A stretch of DNA of 43,409 nucleotides from Streptomyces olivaceus (GTDB lineage: Bacteria > Actinomycetota > Actinomycetes > Streptomycetales > Streptomycetaceae): NCBI RefSeq assembly GCF_000721235.1, contig NZ_JOFH01000042.1, positions 1 to 43,409 of the forward strand. Direction: 5' to 3'. Below, in pieces: positions 1 through 6,562 of this stretch. The notes below the pieces were generated by a model, which saw only the letters and a program-made list of their open reading frames with translations, did not search any database and was not told where the DNA came from. A program made the translations under genes and the position numbers. Position 1 is the first letter of the stretch; every line of letters starts with the position of its first letter.

Positions 1-236
1 GTATCCGAGGTCCAAGACCAGGCGGAAGCCGTATGCCTCCAGCAGGAAGCCGCTCGCTGCCCGTCCTGCCTCCGGCCAAGCACCACACGTTCCCAGCACG
101 GTTAGGGAGTTGCACATCGGCACATGCTTCCACGATGGAGTAGGCGGAACCGTCAGTCGGGCGCCAGCGGACCCGGTGCTGTCACTACTCGCGGGAATCG
201 AACACGGCCCGGTGCGAGTGCCTGCCGAAGCGGTGA

Positions 237-548
237 ACAATCGCTGTCACAACTCGTGAACAGAGCCACGGCACGAAGGCGACATGGACCGACGGCGCCA
301 CCGAGGAGATCGACACGATCGTCCTGGCCACCGGCTACCGACCCGACCTCGGCTATCTGCGCCCGCTCGGCGCCCTCGACTGCGACGGCCAACCGCGCCA
401 CCGGGAGGGCCTGTCGACCACCCATCCCGGACTGGCGTACGTCGGCCTGGAATGGCAGCGCAGCCTCTCCTCGAACTCCCTGCGCGGGGTCGGCAGGGAC
501 GCCGCCCGCGTCGTACGGCGCCTTGTCGCCCATCTCGACGCCCGCTGA
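237..548 (+). pseudogene. C-terminal remnant of a flavin-dependent monooxygenase
   Basis: The frame ending at the TGA at 546-548 reads as the last ~90 residues of an FMO/ArsO-type flavoprotein. It contains the family's late motif (VLATGYRPDLGYL) followed by a conserved tail ending GRDAARVVRRLVAHLDAR. Homology appears from about position 275. An in-frame stop at 234-236 and no start codon or FAD-binding GxGxxG upstream show the 5' part is missing. It resembles, but is not a copy of, the C-terminus of the complete monooxygenase at 967-2031. It is probably a relic of rearrangement in the ars cluster. Confidence 0.7.
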
Positions 549-563
549 CTCTGGCTGGGCTAG

Positions 564-595
564 TTCGACATGTGTCAACATAGACGTATGTCGAA
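564..595. promoter_or_regulatory. Inverted-repeat operator at arsR start
   Basis: Perfect 8-bp arms TTCGACAT (564-571) and ATGTCGAA (588-595) lie 16 bp apart. A nested palindrome GACATGTGTC sits at 567-576. The right arm covers the preferred ATG at 588, so the repressor would bind over the transcription or translation start. This is a likely ArsR autoregulatory site; the mRNA may be leaderless. Confidence 0.6.
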
Positions 596-956
596 TGCCA
601 AGGCACTGCCGCTGCTGGAACGATCCGAGGCCCCCGTCGCCGCGGTGCCGTGCTGCCCGCCGTTGAGCGAGCGTCCCTTCACCGCCGAGGAGGCCGAGCG
701 CACCGCCCGTATGTTCAAGGCGCTCGGCGACCCCGTGCGGCTGCGGCTGTTCTCGGCCGTCGCCTCGCACGAGGGCGGCGAGGCATGCGTGTGCGACATC
801 TCCGACGTCGGTGTCTCGCAGCCGACCGTCTCCCACCACCTGAAGAAGCTCAAGGAGGCCGGCCTGCTCACGTCCGAGCGGCGCGGCACCTGGGTCTACT
901 ACCGGGTCGAGCCGTCGGTACTGGCGGCGATGGGACAACTGCTGGCCGTTCGGTAG
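588..956 (+). CDS. arsR: ArsR-family arsenite-responsive repressor (CgArsR-like)
   Basis: A 122-residue winged-helix repressor expected to leave ars promoters when it binds As(III) or Sb(III). The HTH spans about residues 70-95 (SQPTVSHHLKKLKEAGLL), with a wing ending TWVYYRV. Vicinal Cys22-Cys23 near the N-terminus plus Cys67/Cys69 in the helix-3 region recall the Cys15/Cys16/Cys55 site known in Corynebacterium glutamicum ArsR. The start at 588 is preferred because family members begin close to this point; an in-frame ATG at 570 would add six residues. The gene is convergent with arsO (10 bp between stops) and is not in the acr3 operon, so it may regulate only itself or genes outside the window. 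Confidence 0.9.
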   Translation: MSNAKALPLLERSEAPVAAVPCCPPLSERPFTAEEAERTARMFKALGDPVRLRLFSAVASHEGGEACVCDISDVGVSQPTVSHHLKKLKEAGLLTSERRGTWVYYRVEPSVLAAMGQLLAVR

Positions 957-966
957 CGCACGCGGA

Positions 967-2031
967 TCACCTTGCACCTTCGAGAAGCCCGGCGATCTCC
1001 CGCGCTGCGTCGCGGGCCGGCCGTCCGACGCCGATGAGCGTGGCGGAGGCGGGGCCCGTCCAGTCTCCGTATCCGAGGAGGTGCAGCCGGGGGTCCGCCA
1101 CTGCACGCGTGCCTTGGGTGGGGATGTGGCCGCGCGGGCCGCGCGGGCCCAGGGGTGACAGGTGGGAGAGGGCAGGCCGGAAGCCGGTGCACCAGATCAC
1201 CACGTCGGCGGGCGCTCGCGTGCCGTCGACCCAGGCGACGCCGTCGCGGTCGAGGCGGGCGAACATGGGTGACGCTTTGAGCCGCCCGGCGTCCCGGGCC
1301 TCGCGCACGGGCGGTACGGCGACGACGTCCCCCAGCGAGGCGACGCCTCCGGTGTCGGTGCGGCCCTCGTCGAGGGCGCGACGTCGGGCGGTGGCCGCGT
1401 CGAACAGGGCGCGGCCGTCGATGTCGTCGGCGAGGTACCGGGGCGGACGCCGGGTCACCCAGGTCAGTTCGGTGTCGTGGGCGAGGTCGGCGGCGATCTG
1501 CGCGCCGGAGTTGCCGCCCCCGACGACGATCACGCGTTGGCCCGCGAAGTCCCGCGGTCCGCGGTACGAGACGGTGTGCAGTTGCCTGCCCTGGAAGTCG
1601 CCGCGGCCGGGGACGGCGGGGAGGAAGGGACGCCACCAAGTGCCGGTCGCGCTGATCACCGCGCGTGTGTACCACGGGCCGGAGTCGGTCTCCACTCGCA
1701 GCAGCCGGCTGTCGGCGTGCACGCCGATCACCCGGACGGGTCGCTGCACCGGGAGGTCGTATCGCTTCTCGTAGTCGCTCAGGTAGGCGACCAGGTGCCC
1801 GGCGTCCGGGTACTCCTGGCCCGACTGCGGCGGCATGAGGCGGCCGGGGAGCGAGGAGAAGGCTGCCGGGGAGAACAGGTGGAGCGAGTCCCAGGTGTGC
1901 TGCCAGGCCCCGCCCGGGGTGGCCTGGGCGTCGAGGACGACGAAGTCGAGGCCCAGGCGGCGCAGGTGGTAGCCGGCGGCGAGCCCTGCCTGACCGCCGC
2001 CGATCACCACCACGTCGGAGTGCTGTGTCAT
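967..2031 (-). CDS. arsO: ArsO-type FAD/NADPH-dependent monooxygenase
   Basis: A 354-residue class B flavoprotein. The FAD fold is at residues 9-20 (VIGGGQAGLAAG), an SATG linker at 127-130, the NADPH-binding GGGNSGAQIA at about 171-180, and the late motif VIWCTGFRP near the C-terminus. It is the last gene of the leftward arsR-acr3-arsO operon, 58 nt after acr3. Placement matches the arsRBOCT arrangement of Streptomyces linear plasmid pHZ227, where arsO is a putative flavin monooxygenase linked to arsenic resistance. The substrate (an arsenical or an unrelated molecule) cannot be told from sequence. The ATG at 2031 (MTQHSDVVVIGGG) is chosen because the FAD motif follows directly. Confidence 0.85.
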   Translation of the reverse strand: MTQHSDVVVIGGGQAGLAAGYHLRRLGLDFVVLDAQATPGGAWQHTWDSLHLFSPAAFSSLPGRLMPPQSGQEYPDAGHLVAYLSDYEKRYDLPVQRPVRVIGVHADSRLLRVETDSGPWYTRAVISATGTWWRPFLPAVPGRGDFQGRQLHTVSYRGPRDFAGQRVIVVGGGNSGAQIAADLAHDTELTWVTRRPPRYLADDIDGRALFDAATARRRALDEGRTDTGGVASLGDVVAVPPVREARDAGRLKASPMFARLDRDGVAWVDGTRAPADVVIWCTGFRPALSHLSPLGPRGPRGHIPTQGTRAVADPRLHLLGYGDWTGPASATLIGVGRPARDAAREIAGLLEGAR

Positions 2032-2089
2032 GCCGCCTGCGCCGCCGCGCACGTGATGGACCGGACGGTGCGGGCCGTGAGGCAATGCA

Positions 2090-3199
2090 TCAGTAGCCTC
2101 TGCCCTCGGTGGTCGGAGCGGACGGGGTGAACTTCTTGCGCCAGGCCAGCGAAACATAGACGAGGCCGATCAGGACGGGCACCTCGATGAGCGGACCCAC
2201 CACGCCGGACAGGGCCTGGCCGGAGGTGACACCGAAAGTGGCGATGGCGACGGCGATGGCCAGCTCGAAGTTGTTGCCGGCGGCGGTGAAGGCGAGGGTG
2301 GCCGTCCGGTCGTAGGCGAGGCCGATCGCCTTGCCCAGCAGGAAGGTGCCGAAGAACATGACCGCGAAGTACACCAGCAGCGGCAGCGCGATGCGGACCA
2401 CGTCCAGCGGCTGCGAGGTGATGGTCCTGCCCTGCAGGGCGAACAGGATGACGATCGTGAACAGCAGGCCGTAGAGCGCCCACGGACCGATCCTCGGCAG
2501 GAAGCGGGACTCGTACTTCTCGCGGCCGAGCCTCTTCTCGCCGATGCGGCGGGTGAGGAAGCCCGCGAGCAGTGGAACACCGAGGAAGATGACGACGTTC
2601 AGGGCGATCTTCCACATGGAGATGTCCAGGCGTTCGCCGTCGCCCAGACCCAGCCAGCCGGGCAGCAGGTCGAGGTAGAACCAGCCGAGCAGACCGAACG
2701 CCAGGACCTGGAAAACGGAGTTGAGGGCGACGAGTACGGCGGCGGCCTCGCGGTCGCCGCAGGCGAGGTCGTTCCAGATGATGACCATGGCGATGCAGCG
2801 GGCCAGGCCGACGATGATCAGGCCGGTGCGGTACTCGGGCAGGTCCGGCAAGAAGATCCAGGCGAGCGCGAACATCACCGCCGGGCCGACGATCCAGTTG
2901 ATCACCAGCGACGAGGCCATGAGCCTGCGATCGCCGGTGACGGCGTCGAGCCTGTCGTAGCGGACCTTGGCCAGGACCGGATACATCATGACCAGCAGGC
3001 CGACGGCGATCGGCAGGGAGATGCCGCCGATCTCGACCCTGGCAAGGGCGTCGTCCAGACCCGGGATGGCTCGGCCCAGGCCGAGGCCGATGGCCATGGC
3101 GATGAGGATCCAGACGGCGAGGAAGCGGTCGAGCGTCGACAGCTTCGCGACGACGGAGGGCTCCTCGGTGGTCGTCGCGGGGGCTTCGGTGCGGGTCAC
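2090..3199 (-). CDS. acr3: ACR3-family arsenite efflux permease
   Basis: A 369-residue integral membrane arsenite/H+ antiporter with about ten hydrophobic helices. Two family hallmarks are visible: Cys135 in GLARCIAMVIIW and Glu312 in AAGNNFELAIAVAIA, equivalent to the essential Cys and Glu of ACR3 transporters. The GTG start at 3199 overlaps the stop of the upstream arsR (GTGA), so translation is coupled. It exports the arsenite made by ArsC or taken up directly. A longer open frame upstream lies inside arsR and lacks homology. Confidence 0.95.
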   Translation of the reverse strand: MTRTEAPATTTEEPSVVAKLSTLDRFLAVWILIAMAIGLGLGRAIPGLDDALARVEIGGISLPIAVGLLVMMYPVLAKVRYDRLDAVTGDRRLMASSLVINWIVGPAVMFALAWIFLPDLPEYRTGLIIVGLARCIAMVIIWNDLACGDREAAAVLVALNSVFQVLAFGLLGWFYLDLLPGWLGLGDGERLDISMWKIALNVVIFLGVPLLAGFLTRRIGEKRLGREKYESRFLPRIGPWALYGLLFTIVILFALQGRTITSQPLDVVRIALPLLVYFAVMFFGTFLLGKAIGLAYDRTATLAFTAAGNNFELAIAVAIATFGVTSGQALSGVVGPLIEVPVLIGLVYVSLAWRKKFTPSAPTTEGRGY

Positions 3200-3504
3200 G
3201 GACAGGCCCTCTTGTTCTCGACGGCGTTGCGTGCGGAGTCGGCCAGGTCGGCGAACTGGCCGGCGAGCGAGGCGATGACGTCCGGGCGGAGCCTGTAGTA
3301 CGTGTAGCGGCCGCACGGCTCGGTTTCGACGACGCCGGCCTCGCGCAGCACTCTCAGGTGGTTGGAGAGGTTGGTCTGCCGGGCACCGGTCTCCTCCACG
3401 AGGTGGGTGGTGCACAGCGTCTCTTTGGCGAGCAGGGTCACGATCCGCAGCCTGAGCGGGTCCGCCAGGACCCGGATCAGGTCAGTGTCGACTGACGTCA
3501 TCAT
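3196..3504 (-). CDS. arsR: ArsR-family repressor of the ars operon
   Basis: A 102-residue winged-helix repressor. The HTH lies at about residues 40-58 (GARQTNLSNHLRVLREAG) with wing GRYTYYRLRPD. Cys31 at the start of helix 3 and Cys64 are the likely arsenite ligands, with Cys101 at the tail. This arrangement differs from the repressor at 588-956, so the island has two repressor subtypes. It heads the arsR-acr3-arsO operon and overlaps acr3 by 4 nt. The start is at 3504 (MMTSV) or one codon later; a GAGAG sequence lies about ten bases upstream. Confidence 0.9.
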   Translation of the reverse strand: MMTSVDTDLIRVLADPLRLRIVTLLAKETLCTTHLVEETGARQTNLSNHLRVLREAGVVETEPCGRYTYYRLRPDVIASLAGQFADLADSARNAVENKRACP

Positions 3505-3505
3505 G

Positions 3506-3527
3506 CACTGATACTCTCACATCAGTG
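3506..3527. promoter_or_regulatory. Operator between arsR and divergent arsC
   Basis: Perfect 7-bp arms CACTGAT (3506-3512) and ATCAGTG (3521-3527) flank an 8-bp spacer immediately upstream of the leftward arsR. A second inverted repeat GTCAGT/ACTGAC (3481-3496) lies within the first arsR codons, and GTGACTGACACC follows at 3527-3538. The cluster can serve both the operon and arsC. Confidence 0.6.
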
Positions 3528-3596
3528 GTGACTGACACCATCGGGCGCTGATGCCATGCGCGCCTGATGCCGTCTCGAGACAAGAGAGACCTCCTG

Positions 3597-4010
3597 ATGC
3601 CCGACAAGCCTTCCGTGCTGTTCGTCTGCGTCCACAACGCCGGCCGCTCGCAGATGGCAGCCGCGTGGCTGACCCACCTGGCCGGGGATCGCGTCGAGGT
3701 CCGTTCCGCCGGATCCAACCCGGGCGAGAACGTCAACCCGGCCGCCGTCGAGGCGATGCGCGAGGTCGGTGTCGACATCTCCGCCGAGGTGCCAAAGATG
3801 CTGACCGTGGACGCGGTCAAGGAGTCCGACGTCTGCATCACCATGGGCTGTGGCGACACGTGCCCGGTCTTCCCGGGCAAGCGCTACTTGGACTGGCAGT
3901 TGGAGGACCCGGCCGGCCAGGGCGTCGAGGCCGTCCGCCCGATCCGCGACGAGATCAAGGTGCTGGTCGAGGGCCTGATCAAGGAGATCGCGCCAGAGCC
4001 GCAGTCATGA
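3597..4010 (+). CDS. arsC: Arsenate reductase, thioredoxin-coupled type
   Basis: A 137-residue enzyme of the low-molecular-weight phosphatase fold that reduces arsenate to arsenite. The catalytic P-loop CX5R is Cys11-VHNAG-Arg17-Ser. Cys80, Cys85 and Cys89 in ITMGCGDTCP provide the redox pair that relays the disulfide to thioredoxin, as Cys82/Cys89 do in Staphylococcus ArsC. The Asp104-Pro105 region fits the general acid. The single-cysteine mycothiol-dependent class is therefore less likely. The ATG at 3597 is preferred over 3567 because a GAGAG sequence precedes it and the family starts there. It is divergent from the arsR-acr3-arsO operon across a shared operator. Confidence 0.93.
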   Translation: MPDKPSVLFVCVHNAGRSQMAAAWLTHLAGDRVEVRSAGSNPGENVNPAAVEAMREVGVDISAEVPKMLTVDAVKESDVCITMGCGDTCPVFPGKRYLDWQLEDPAGQGVEAVRPIRDEIKVLVEGLIKEIAPEPQS

Positions 4011-4617
4011 GCAACGCCCGCAGCCCGCACTCGGATCGACCATGGCCTCACGACAGATCGCCTACTTGAGCCGGCGTACACACCTCGGAGCATCCACGGC
4101 CCCGGGGCACCGATAGCGCGCAGCGCAGCAACCAACCCGTCGGCCTTCCCCACCACCGATACTCGACAAAACCTCGGTCCAGGCTCGCGTCACGTCGCCG
4201 AAGTCCAGCAACAGCCCCCGGACCTGCCGGAGCAGAACGCGCAGGACCACAACACCCGCGACGCCTCCGAGCCCCATCCCGATCCACCACATCGGCCGCC
4301 TCCTCGCCCAGAACCCCAGGCTGCCTGCGGCGAAGATCGAAGTCTGTGCCCAAAGAGACGCTTTTTGTGATCTTGGCATCCTCGGTTAGGAGTGTGCACA
4401 CGCAAGTCACCGTGGCAGCGGTGCTCCCCCGCCAGGCATTCCTCATCGCCAAGTGCCCAGCGGCCCTCCGCGAAGCAGCGCCGACCAGCCTCGTGCCCAC
4501 AGCGTGCCCATACGACCGGACAACAACGGTAAACAGCGGCGCGGAACAGGTAGCCGAAAACGCGCTCCAGAATACGTAGCCGCAGGTGAGAGGTGATCTC
4601 ACCCGTGAAGCGCCGTC
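4011..4617. other. Gene-poor end of the island
   Basis: About 600 nt between arsC and the att site. Apart from the doubtful small membrane frame at 4062-4292 I see no convincing gene. An inverted repeat with 7-bp arms GGTGAGA (4585-4591) and TCTCACC (4597-4603) lies 15 nt from the att core and may be a recombinase-binding site or a terminator. Confidence 0.4.
4062..4292 (-). CDS. Possible small membrane protein
   Basis: A 76-residue frame starting MWWIGMGLGGVAGVVVLRVLL: one hydrophobic helix at residues 1-20, then an amphipathic segment, the layout of small mobile-element membrane proteins. No family is recognised. The last 30 residues (rich in Cys/Arg) look less protein-like. A start upstream at 4379 would add 29 residues. 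Support is codon pattern and topology only. Confidence 0.3.
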   Translation of the reverse strand: MWWIGMGLGGVAGVVVLRVLLRQVRGLLLDFGDVTRAWTEVLSSIGGGEGRRVGCCAARYRCPGAVDAPRCVRRLK

Positions 4618-4663
4618 GCTTCCCAAGCTGAGAGCGCGAGTTCGATTCTCGTCACCCGCTCCA
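4618..4663 (+). other. attR-like 3' fragment of tRNA-Gly(CCC)
   Basis: The 46 nt match the 3' part of a glycine tRNA: anticodon loop TTCCCAA with anticodon CCC, stem strand GCTGA, T-arm GCGAG-TTCGATT-CTCGT (all five pairs form with one G-U), acceptor strand CACCCGC, discriminator T and CCA. The required 5' half (acceptor strand GCGGGTG, D-arm) is absent. The sequence before 4618 does not pair with GCTGA, so homology stops inside the anticodon stem. A tRNA 3' remnant followed by a native terminator is the usual right junction left by site-specific integration. Confidence 0.8.
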
Positions 4664-4670
4664 TGAGTGA

Positions 4671-4698
4671 GGCCCAGGTCAGAGACCTGGGCCTTTTT
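4671..4698 (+). terminator. Intrinsic terminator of the tRNA locus
   Basis: A 9-bp perfect stem GGCCCAGGT/ACCTGGGCC (4671-4679 and 4685-4693) with loop CAGAG is followed by TTTTT. It sits 7 nt after the tRNA CCA end, as expected for the original tRNA-Gly terminator. Confidence 0.85.
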
Positions 4699-4900
4699 GT
4701 CGTTTGCGCTCGCGTACCGCCGCGGGCAGTGCGCAAGGCACCGTTTCCACGTACGCATGGAACGGTCTGTCAATTCGGGCTTCCTGTCTGAAGGCAACGA
4801 TCACGCGGCTAAACAGAAGTCTCAGGCAGCGGATGCACCAGCCCCCTACGACAGCCCCTCGCCACCCGGAATGCGCCACTCGTCGGGCGACGAAGGTGTG

Positions 4901-5308
4901 TCAGACGACGTCGTTGACGTTGTGCTCGTTCAGGTCGGATGCGTGCCGGGCGACAGTGCCGTAGTCGGCATCGTCGTGGAGGACAGTCAGGCCGTGGTGG
5001 GCGGCAGTGGCTGCGATGACAAGGTCTACTGCCGAGGCACTGCGGTGCTCCCCGGCCTGAGCCATACGGTGTTGCACCGCGCTGATCCAACGCCCTGCAT
5101 TCTTCGGCACCGCCGCATCGGGATAGAGGTCGGAGAACATTTCCGCGATCTCGTCGTACTCGCTGCGATTCCGGGCGCTGTACAGGAACTCGGTGCGTTG
5201 CACGTAGCAGGATGCGATGGCTCCGGCATCGATCGCGTCGTGCCAGGCCGATTGCAGGTTCGCATCGCGGAGCAGCCTGACCAGGCCGGACGTATCGAGC
5301 AGGTACAT
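4901..5308 (-). CDS. vapC: VapC-type PIN-domain toxin
   Basis: A 135-residue PIN ribonuclease, the toxin of a type II toxin-antitoxin pair. The acidic metal site is complete: Asp5 (LLDTSG), Glu40 (VQRTEFLY), Asp95 (SAVDLVIAATA) and Asp113/Asp115 (HDDADYGTVA). The ATG at 5308 shares four bases (ATGA) with the stop of the upstream vapB, and MYLLDTSG is the family's usual beginning. VapC toxins cleave tRNA or rRNA; the target cannot be read from sequence. The pair lies 0.24 kb outside the tRNA junction, so it may be chromosomal or part of a second accessory insertion at the same hotspot. Confidence 0.92.
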   Translation of the reverse strand: MYLLDTSGLVRLLRDANLQSAWHDAIDAGAIASCYVQRTEFLYSARNRSEYDEIAEMFSDLYPDAAVPKNAGRWISAVQHRMAQAGEHRSASAVDLVIAATAAHHGLTVLHDDADYGTVARHASDLNEHNVNDVV

Positions 5309-5529
5309 CACCGGCTGCGCTTCTCCACCCTGTGCAGGCGCTCGGCGTCCTCGACGGCACCCCACTCGCGGGCACGCTCGAAGTGACGGCTGATGCGCGC
5401 CGCACGTTCCTGCTGCTCGGCGTAGAAATGCAGAGCGAGATTGACCGCCTCCTTCTTGGTCCGGACATGGGCCAGAGCCATGGCGCGCTCCAGGGCGTCG
5501 TCATCGATGTCGATCTGGGTCACGGACAT
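5308..5529 (-). CDS. vapB: VapB-type antitoxin
   Basis: A 73-residue partner of the PIN toxin. The N-terminal half (TQIDIDDDALERAMALAHVR) fits the VapB ribbon-helix-helix family that binds DNA as a dimer. The charged C-terminal half, with repeated Arg/Glu helices, would wrap the toxin. The ATG at 5529 has a strong GGAGG-like ribosome site. It is first in the operon, with a large inverted repeat just upstream, the standard autoregulated arrangement. Confidence 0.88.
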   Translation of the reverse strand: MSVTQIDIDDDALERAMALAHVRTKKEAVNLALHFYAEQQERAARISRHFERAREWGAVEDAERLHRVEKRSR

Positions 5530-5546
5530 AACCTCGCCTCCCAGGC

Positions 5547-5586
5547 AATGTTGGTGATGTACATAGAAGAATACGTCACCAACATT
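5547..5586. promoter_or_regulatory. vapBC operator, 11-bp inverted repeat
   Basis: Perfect 11-bp arms AATGTTGGTGA (5547-5557) and TCACCAACATT (5576-5586) are separated by an 18-nt AT-richer spacer containing TACAT/ATA elements. It begins 18 nt upstream of the vapB start and is the expected binding site of the VapBC complex. Confidence 0.75.
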
Positions 5587-5681
5587 AGCCGGGCCACATG
5601 CCGGCCCCGCCCCGCGTATGGCTGTACCGGACGCCCCACGGGCTCCTCACGCGTGCCTCACCTCGGGTACGCAGCGAGAGG

Positions 5682-5693
5682 CGAACGTGTTCG
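5682..5693. promoter_or_regulatory. TetR operator upstream of tetR-like gene
   Basis: The palindrome CGAACGTGTTCG, followed by TTAC, lies 13 nt before the regulator's start. The same core recurs upstream of the monooxygenase at 6478-6491. Confidence 0.7.
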
Positions 5694-5706
5694 TTACGAT
5701 CGGTGC

Positions 5707-6399
5707 ATGACTGTGAGGAGAGAGCCGATCAGCCGCCGGGAGCGGCCCGCGAAGCCTGCGCTGTCCCGGCGCTGGATCGTGGACACCGCCGTGCGGGTCA
5801 TGCGCGCCGAGGGGCTGGAGAAGGTCACCATGCGCCGCCTGGCCAAGGAGCTGGACACCGGCCCGGCCTCGCTGTACGTCTACGTGGCCAACACCGCGGA
5901 ACTGCACGCGGCCGTGCTCGACGCCCTGCTGGGCGAGGTCGACCTGACCGGCGGAGGCGCGGGGGGCGACTGGCGCGGGCAGCTCCGCGCCGTACTGGCC
6001 TCCTACACGTCCGTGCTGTTCGCGCATCCGCAGCTCGCCCGGTCCGCCTTGGTGGCACGCCCCAGCGGCGTCAACTACCTGCGCCTGGTGGAGCGCGTCC
6101 TGGACCTGCTGTCCCGCAGCGGCGCCTCCCGTGACCAGGTCGCGTGGGGCGTGGACAAGCTGCTCCAGGACGCCACGGCCACGGCCGCCGAGCAGTCGGC
6201 GCAGGAACACGACCCCATGACCGAGGACGACTGGAACGCCACCACCCGGGCCCTCCACTCCGTGGACGAGGCCCATCCGGCCATCAGGGCGCACATGCCC
6301 GCCCTGGTCAGCGGCTCGCCCGAGGACCGTATGGGCTGGAGTTTCGACGTTCTGGTCAACGGCATCACGCGTACCCCCGTCCCCGGCACGAACGGCTGA
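5707..6399 (+). CDS. TetR-family repressor (TetR_C type)
   Basis: A 230-residue regulator. The N-terminal HTH is at about residues 40-60 (VTMRRLAKELDTGPASLYVYV). The larger ligand-binding domain (residues ~75-230) resembles the tetracycline-repressor C-terminal type. The ATG at 5707 (MTVRREPISRRERP) follows the operator by 13 nt, leaving no room for a good ribosome site, so the transcript may have a very short leader. It very likely represses itself and the flavin monooxygenase at 6563, since both promoters carry the same palindrome. The inducer is unknown; a polyketide or tetracycline-like substrate of the monooxygenase is a reasonable guess. Confidence 0.88.
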   Translation: MTVRREPISRRERPAKPALSRRWIVDTAVRVMRAEGLEKVTMRRLAKELDTGPASLYVYVANTAELHAAVLDALLGEVDLTGGGAGGDWRGQLRAVLASYTSVLFAHPQLARSALVARPSGVNYLRLVERVLDLLSRSGASRDQVAWGVDKLLQDATATAAEQSAQEHDPMTEDDWNATTRALHSVDEAHPAIRAHMPALVSGSPEDRMGWSFDVLVNGITRTPVPGTNG

Positions 6400-6477
6400 A
6401 GCCTGCCCCGGCGACCGTCCGTCCGCGAATGGGTGGGCGGTCGTGTCGGGACATGCCCACTGGCGAACTTGTACGTG

Positions 6478-6491
6478 ACGAACGTGTTCGT
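6478..6491. promoter_or_regulatory. TetR operator upstream of monooxygenase
   Basis: The perfect palindrome ACGAAC-GT-GTTCGT shares the 16-base string CGAACGTGTTCGTTAC with the site upstream of the regulator gene. It lies 71 nt before the monooxygenase start. Confidence 0.7.
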
Positions 6492-6562
6492 TACCGTGGA
6501 CCGTGTCCGGTCTTCCCGAGCCGCAGGTTTCCCGCGTACTCGGTCAGTCAGCAGGAGGACCC

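Larger units (their letters stand above)
1..4663. mobile_element. Right end of a tRNA-Gly-integrated island with ars genes
   Basis: The segment left of the tRNA-Gly 3' fragment at 4618-4663 is read as the distal end of an element integrated into tRNA-Gly(CCC). Visible cargo is an arsenic resistance cluster plus a broken monooxygenase. The intact tRNA, integrase and left boundary would lie outside the window, so the element type (ICE, prophage or degenerate island) is unknown. The stretch 4011-4617 has few good genes and looks less typical than the chromosome to the right. The boundary rests on the tRNA fragment; membership of everything to its left is inferred. Confidence 0.6.

Noticed and set aside
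191..203. GCGGGAATCGAAC, the reverse complement of a tRNA T-loop
   Set aside because: The flanking bases do not form a T-stem, and no acceptor, D-arm or anticodon arm is nearby.
4346..4579. 77-codon rightward frame at the island end
   Set aside because: No ribosome site, recognisable motif or convincing codon pattern.
4667..5386. 239-codon rightward frame across vapBC
   Set aside because: Antisense to the toxin-antitoxin pair, which has catalytic residues, overlap and an operator; the rightward frame has no family features.
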